A program made the translations under genes and the position numbers. From the NCBI GenBank assembly GCA_965248995.1, contig CBDFKY010000007.1, forward strand, positions 1-9,072: a stretch of DNA of 9,072 bases, in the 5' to 3' direction. This DNA is from CBDFKY01 sp965248995. GTDB lineage: Bacteria > Pseudomonadota > Alphaproteobacteria > Rickettsiales > UBA998. Shown piece by piece: positions 6,691 through 9,072 of the stretch. How positions within the stretch are numbered: position 1 is the stretch's first letter; each line of letters starts with the position of its first letter. Under the pieces are notes generated by a model. That model was not told where the DNA came from and made no database searches. It saw nothing but the letters and a program-made list of their open reading frames with translations.

Positions 6691-6708
6691 GTAACAGCAA
6701 AGTGTTAC
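6691..6708. promoter_or_regulatory. GTAACA-N6-TGTTAC dyad upstream of the 444-aa gene
   Basis: A perfect 6-bp inverted repeat with a 6-base centre (GCAAAG), an 18-bp operator-like site, lies 38 bp before the ATG at 6747. A further GTAAC half-site follows at 6719-6723. A TTGTCA (6662-6667) upstream could be a -35, but no good -10 is spaced correctly. It may be a regulator site or a leader hairpin; evidence is symmetry only. Confidence 0.4.
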
Positions 6709-6746
6709 GTTCATGCAGGTAACGCTTTTGCGAACAAGGGAATATC

Positions 6747-8081
6747 ATGCCGGCAGTCACGTCATTAGAGGAAGAATTACAAAGTCTGGGCCAGGCGGCG
6801 CAGGCCGGAGTGATAAGCGAAACGGAAGCGATCGGCGCGGCGCAGCAACTCATCATGCAGGCCGAGCAGGCCCGTATGGCGCCTCCTTCCATCCCACGGG
6901 CGCTGGCCCCTTCGCTGGATACGGTGATCGGTACGCCTTATCAAGGACCGGACGGTTTCGGCGGTGCGGTCGGTGAAGCATTGAAAGCGACCGCCATCGG
7001 ACTTGGCGCAAAACTGGGGATCGAGAGCCTGCTGCCGAAACTGATGTTCACCAAATCGATGAATCCCGAAGTGGTGGATGCCCTGCACAACGAAGTGATG
7101 GCTATCAAGCCCGAGGATTTGGCGGGACTGAAAGCGGGCGAGCAGGAATCGATCAAGAAAGCCCAGAAATTTTTAAGCGGCGCGCGCGGGACGCGTACCA
7201 AAGGGCCGGAGGTTCTGGCTGAACTTACCAGCCTTAAGGATTCATTGATCGAGTCCGCGAAAGAAGGAATCGGTTCCGCTTCGTCGCATCTGCGTGAAGC
7301 TGATATACCGCTAAAAGCCGTTGAGGACGGCATCCGTGCGACATATAAAGCGGAAACGGCGGCCTCTATTTATTTGAGCAATGCGTTGAAGGCTATCGAT
7401 CAGCCGGCTACCCTGCTGCAAGACGGTAACGGAAACGTGATCGGCTCAGTGGCGGATCAGGTTAAACAATCGGTCGAATCAGCGTTTCAGCGCGTTCAGG
7501 GAAATGCTCACGGACTGCAGATGGATCTGGCCCATGCGGAGAATGTGAAAGGTTTTATCGACGGGGCGGAGCAGAAAGCCGCTTCCACCCTTGGCCACCT
7601 CAATCTTTCCGAAGAAGTGGATAAGGTGATTCATGTCGTGACCAACCGGACCGGTACGGCCAATAAAGTGCGGGTGGAAATTACGCCGGGGATGAAAACT
7701 CTTCTCGGTGTCGCCGTGGCGGCCGGGGTGGTGTATGCCGGCTACAGGGGCTGTAACAGTGCCGAGGAGGCGAAGAAGAGCCACGCAGCCTTGCAGGCGA
7801 CCACGGCGGGAACGCGTGAGGATTACGCCCATCTCTATAATCAGGCCAGCGACATGGCGGCGGTGCTCAACCAACCGGCGATGCGGACCCCGGTCATCAA
7901 CATGCCTTCCGCGGTGATACCGAGCGCCATGGTAAGCGAAGCCAGCGCGGAAGGGCAGGGTATCAACCAAGGCGGCCTTCAGCCAATGACGCCAGGTTCC
8001 TCGGCAAGCCGTGCGGAAATGCTGGACCATCAGCGACAACTGGCGGCCATGCAGCAGGGCAACGTACCGGCGATGAATTAG
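6747..8081 (+). CDS. Unrecognised Ala-rich helical protein with one central-distal membrane segment, 444 aa
   Basis: I do not recognise this protein. The ATG follows AAGGGA at a good distance, the frame is open for 444 codons, and codon use matches the neighbours, so it is very likely real. There is no signal peptide. The N-terminal ~310 residues are mainly predicted helix with repeated charged/Ala segments (EEELQSLGQAAQAGVISETE; LKAGEQESIKKAQKFLSG; LTSLKDSLIESAKEGIGSAS). One hydrophobic segment, KTLLGVAVAAGVVYAGY at about 317-333, is followed by RGCNS and a ~110-residue tail rich in Ala, Met, Gln and Pro (INMPSAVIPSAMVSEAS ... QQGNVPAMN) that looks disordered. A single-pass or tail-proximal membrane protein is one reading; a secreted or effector protein is another. 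It is 106 bp downstream of hscB with its own possible regulatory dyad and is followed by a codirectional lysR. No terminator is visible after it. Confidence 0.8.
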   Translation: MPAVTSLEEELQSLGQAAQAGVISETEAIGAAQQLIMQAEQARMAPPSIPRALAPSLDTVIGTPYQGPDGFGGAVGEALKATAIGLGAKLGIESLLPKLMFTKSMNPEVVDALHNEVMAIKPEDLAGLKAGEQESIKKAQKFLSGARGTRTKGPEVLAELTSLKDSLIESAKEGIGSASSHLREADIPLKAVEDGIRATYKAETAASIYLSNALKAIDQPATLLQDGNGNVIGSVADQVKQSVESAFQRVQGNAHGLQMDLAHAENVKGFIDGAEQKAASTLGHLNLSEEVDKVIHVVTNRTGTANKVRVEITPGMKTLLGVAVAAGVVYAGYRGCNSAEEAKKSHAALQATTAGTREDYAHLYNQASDMAAVLNQPAMRTPVINMPSAVIPSAMVSEASAEGQGINQGGLQPMTPGSSASRAEMLDHQRQLAAMQQGNVPAMN

Positions 8082-8177
8082 GGGTTTTCATCGTTTCACG
8101 TCATCTTATGGTGACATATCGACGCCTGAATTAAAAAAGCCTAATAAGTCCTATATTCAAGATGCTGCATATTGCAG

Positions 8178-8212
8178 TGCGTCATTATCTGTGATATTCC
8201 TTTTTTGACGCA
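8178..8212. repeat. TGCGTCA...TGACGCA inverted repeat in the lysR leader
   Basis: A perfect 7-bp inverted repeat is separated by 21 bases. Its right arm ends at the first base of the AGGGAT ribosome-binding site of the downstream lysR gene. A smaller dyad CTGCA-TAT-TGCAG (8164-8176) lies just upstream. The layout would suit an autoregulatory site or a leader structure that limits ribosome access. A repeat of this length can arise by chance in a region this size. Confidence 0.35.
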
Positions 8213-8223
8213 GGGATAAAGGG

Positions 8224-9072
8224 ATGCTGGACTGGGATAAATTGCGGGTGTTTTACGTGGTGGCGCAAACCAAAAACATCACGAAAGCGGGCGAACGGCT
8301 GAACGTCAGCCAGTCCGCTATTTCCCGCCAGATCACCGGGCTGGAAGCCAGCTTGAAAACGCAACTGTTTCACCGCCGTGCCCGCGGGTTGCTGCTGACC
8401 GAACAGGGGGAAATCCTGCTCAAAACCGTGAGTGAGTTTTTCCAGAAACTGGCGCTCACCGAAAACGCGTTGATGGAAGTGGCGGACCGCCCCAAGGGGA
8501 TATTGAAAGTCACCGCGAGTTACTCTTTCGGTGCCACATGGCTCACTTCGCAGATCAAGGAGTTTACCGAGCTGTTTCCGGATATCCGTATCGACCTGAT
8601 TTTGAGCGATGAGGAACTGAATCTGAGCCTCGGCGAAGCGAACGTGGCCATACGCATGTATCCTACCCGCAGCCCCGATCTGGTGCAGCGTTCCCTGGTG
8701 GCGATTCACAGCTCGCTTTATGCCTCGAACGATTACTTAAGGATTCACGGTGTGCCGAAGAATTTCCAGGACCTCGAGCAGCATCGCATCATCACGCTGA
8801 TGGAAAACGGCCAAACTTCCCACGACCATTACGGCTGGCTGACACGCCGGGCGGAGCGGGAGAATATCGCGCTCAACGTCGCATTCAACGTCAACAACCT
8901 GATGGCTATCCTGCGGGCGGTGAAAGGCGGCATGGGCATCGCCGTGCTGCCGGACTACCTCGTGGAGCGGGCCCGTCACGTCAGCCGGGTATTGGAGGAC
9001 GTGCAGGGCGACCCGCTGGACGCGTATCTGGTTTATCCGCTGGATATGAAAGATTCCAAGCGCATCCGCGCT
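8224..9072 (+). CDS. LysR-family transcriptional regulator, N-terminal 283 aa (3' end outside window)
   Basis: The frame is open from ATG 8224 to the last base with no stop. An AGGGAT six bases upstream supports the start. Residues 1-60 form the winged helix-turn-helix: MLDWDKLRVFYVVAQTKNIT, KAGERLNVSQSAISRQITGL, then LFHRRARGLLLTEQGE. A linker helix follows, then the periplasmic-binding-protein-like effector domain from about 90 (ILKVTASYSFGATWLTSQIK ... FPDIRIDLILSDEELNL ... ANVAIRMYPTRSPDLVQRSL ... NNLMAILRAVKGGMGIAVLPDYLV). LysR regulators are about 300 residues, so little is missing. The MLDWDKLRVF opening is typical of an alphaproteobacterial LysR group; its effector and targets cannot be read here. 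TATATT at 8152-8157 could serve as a -10, without a good -35. Such proteins commonly repress their own gene, which would fit the inverted repeat in the leader. Confidence 0.93.
   Translation, partial: MLDWDKLRVFYVVAQTKNITKAGERLNVSQSAISRQITGLEASLKTQLFHRRARGLLLTEQGEILLKTVSEFFQKLALTENALMEVADRPKGILKVTASYSFGATWLTSQIKEFTELFPDIRIDLILSDEELNLSLGEANVAIRMYPTRSPDLVQRSLVAIHSSLYASNDYLRIHGVPKNFQDLEQHRIITLMENGQTSHDHYGWLTRRAERENIALNVAFNVNNLMAILRAVKGGMGIAVLPDYLVERARHVSRVLEDVQGDPLDAYLVYPLDMKDSKRIRA

Noticed and set aside
1..9072. CRISPR arrays, insertion sequences, attachment sites or tRNA genes
   Set aside because: No regularly spaced direct repeats, transposase motifs, terminal repeats or cloverleaf sequences were seen.

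Overview
The window looks like a chromosomal segment of a free-living or host-associated alphaproteobacterium with moderately high GC. The clues are a LysR regulator starting MLDWDKLRVF, a PfkB-type adenosine kinase, a pseudopilin of the 'FRxKYNALPGDM' type, an HscB co-chaperone, and an OmpA protein with a short N-terminal part. No phage, insertion sequence, CRISPR array or tRNA was seen. The genus cannot be fixed from this sequence.

Layout. At the left edge lies the 3' end of thiD (+). It converges, with a 20-bp overlap, on a two-gene minus-strand unit: an adenosine/PfkB-family kinase followed, through a TGATG stop/start overlap, by an 83-residue cyclic-nucleotide-binding mini-protein. Between the kinase and the next transcription unit sits a nearly perfect 40-bp palindrome. 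Beyond it is a well-formed plus-strand small RNA gene with its own promoter, a long-range closing stem and a UUCG-loop terminator. I read this as 6S RNA. A second intrinsic terminator faces the other way and ends the minus-strand ompA/lon block. On the right, reading plus, are a pseudopilin-like gene, hscB, an unrecognised 444-residue Ala-rich protein with one membrane segment, and the start of a LysR-family regulator that runs off the window.

The strongest anomaly is that two neighbouring minus-strand genes, the OmpA-family gene and lon, are each broken by exactly one surplus C in a short C run. In both, removing one C restores a full-length product with the spacing known from E. coli. Two identical-type lesions in otherwise flawless genes suggest either sequence or assembly error or very recent inactivation.

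How the genes might work together. ThiD belongs to thiamine biosynthesis, the kinase to purine salvage, Lon to protein quality control, OmpA to the envelope, HscB to Fe-S cluster assembly, and 6S RNA to global control of RNA polymerase. They are mostly unrelated housekeeping functions. The real surprises are the kinase/cNMP coupling, the palindrome between two divergent promoters, the two frameshifts and the orphan 444-residue protein. I did not find convincing evidence of a wholly new multi-gene system.
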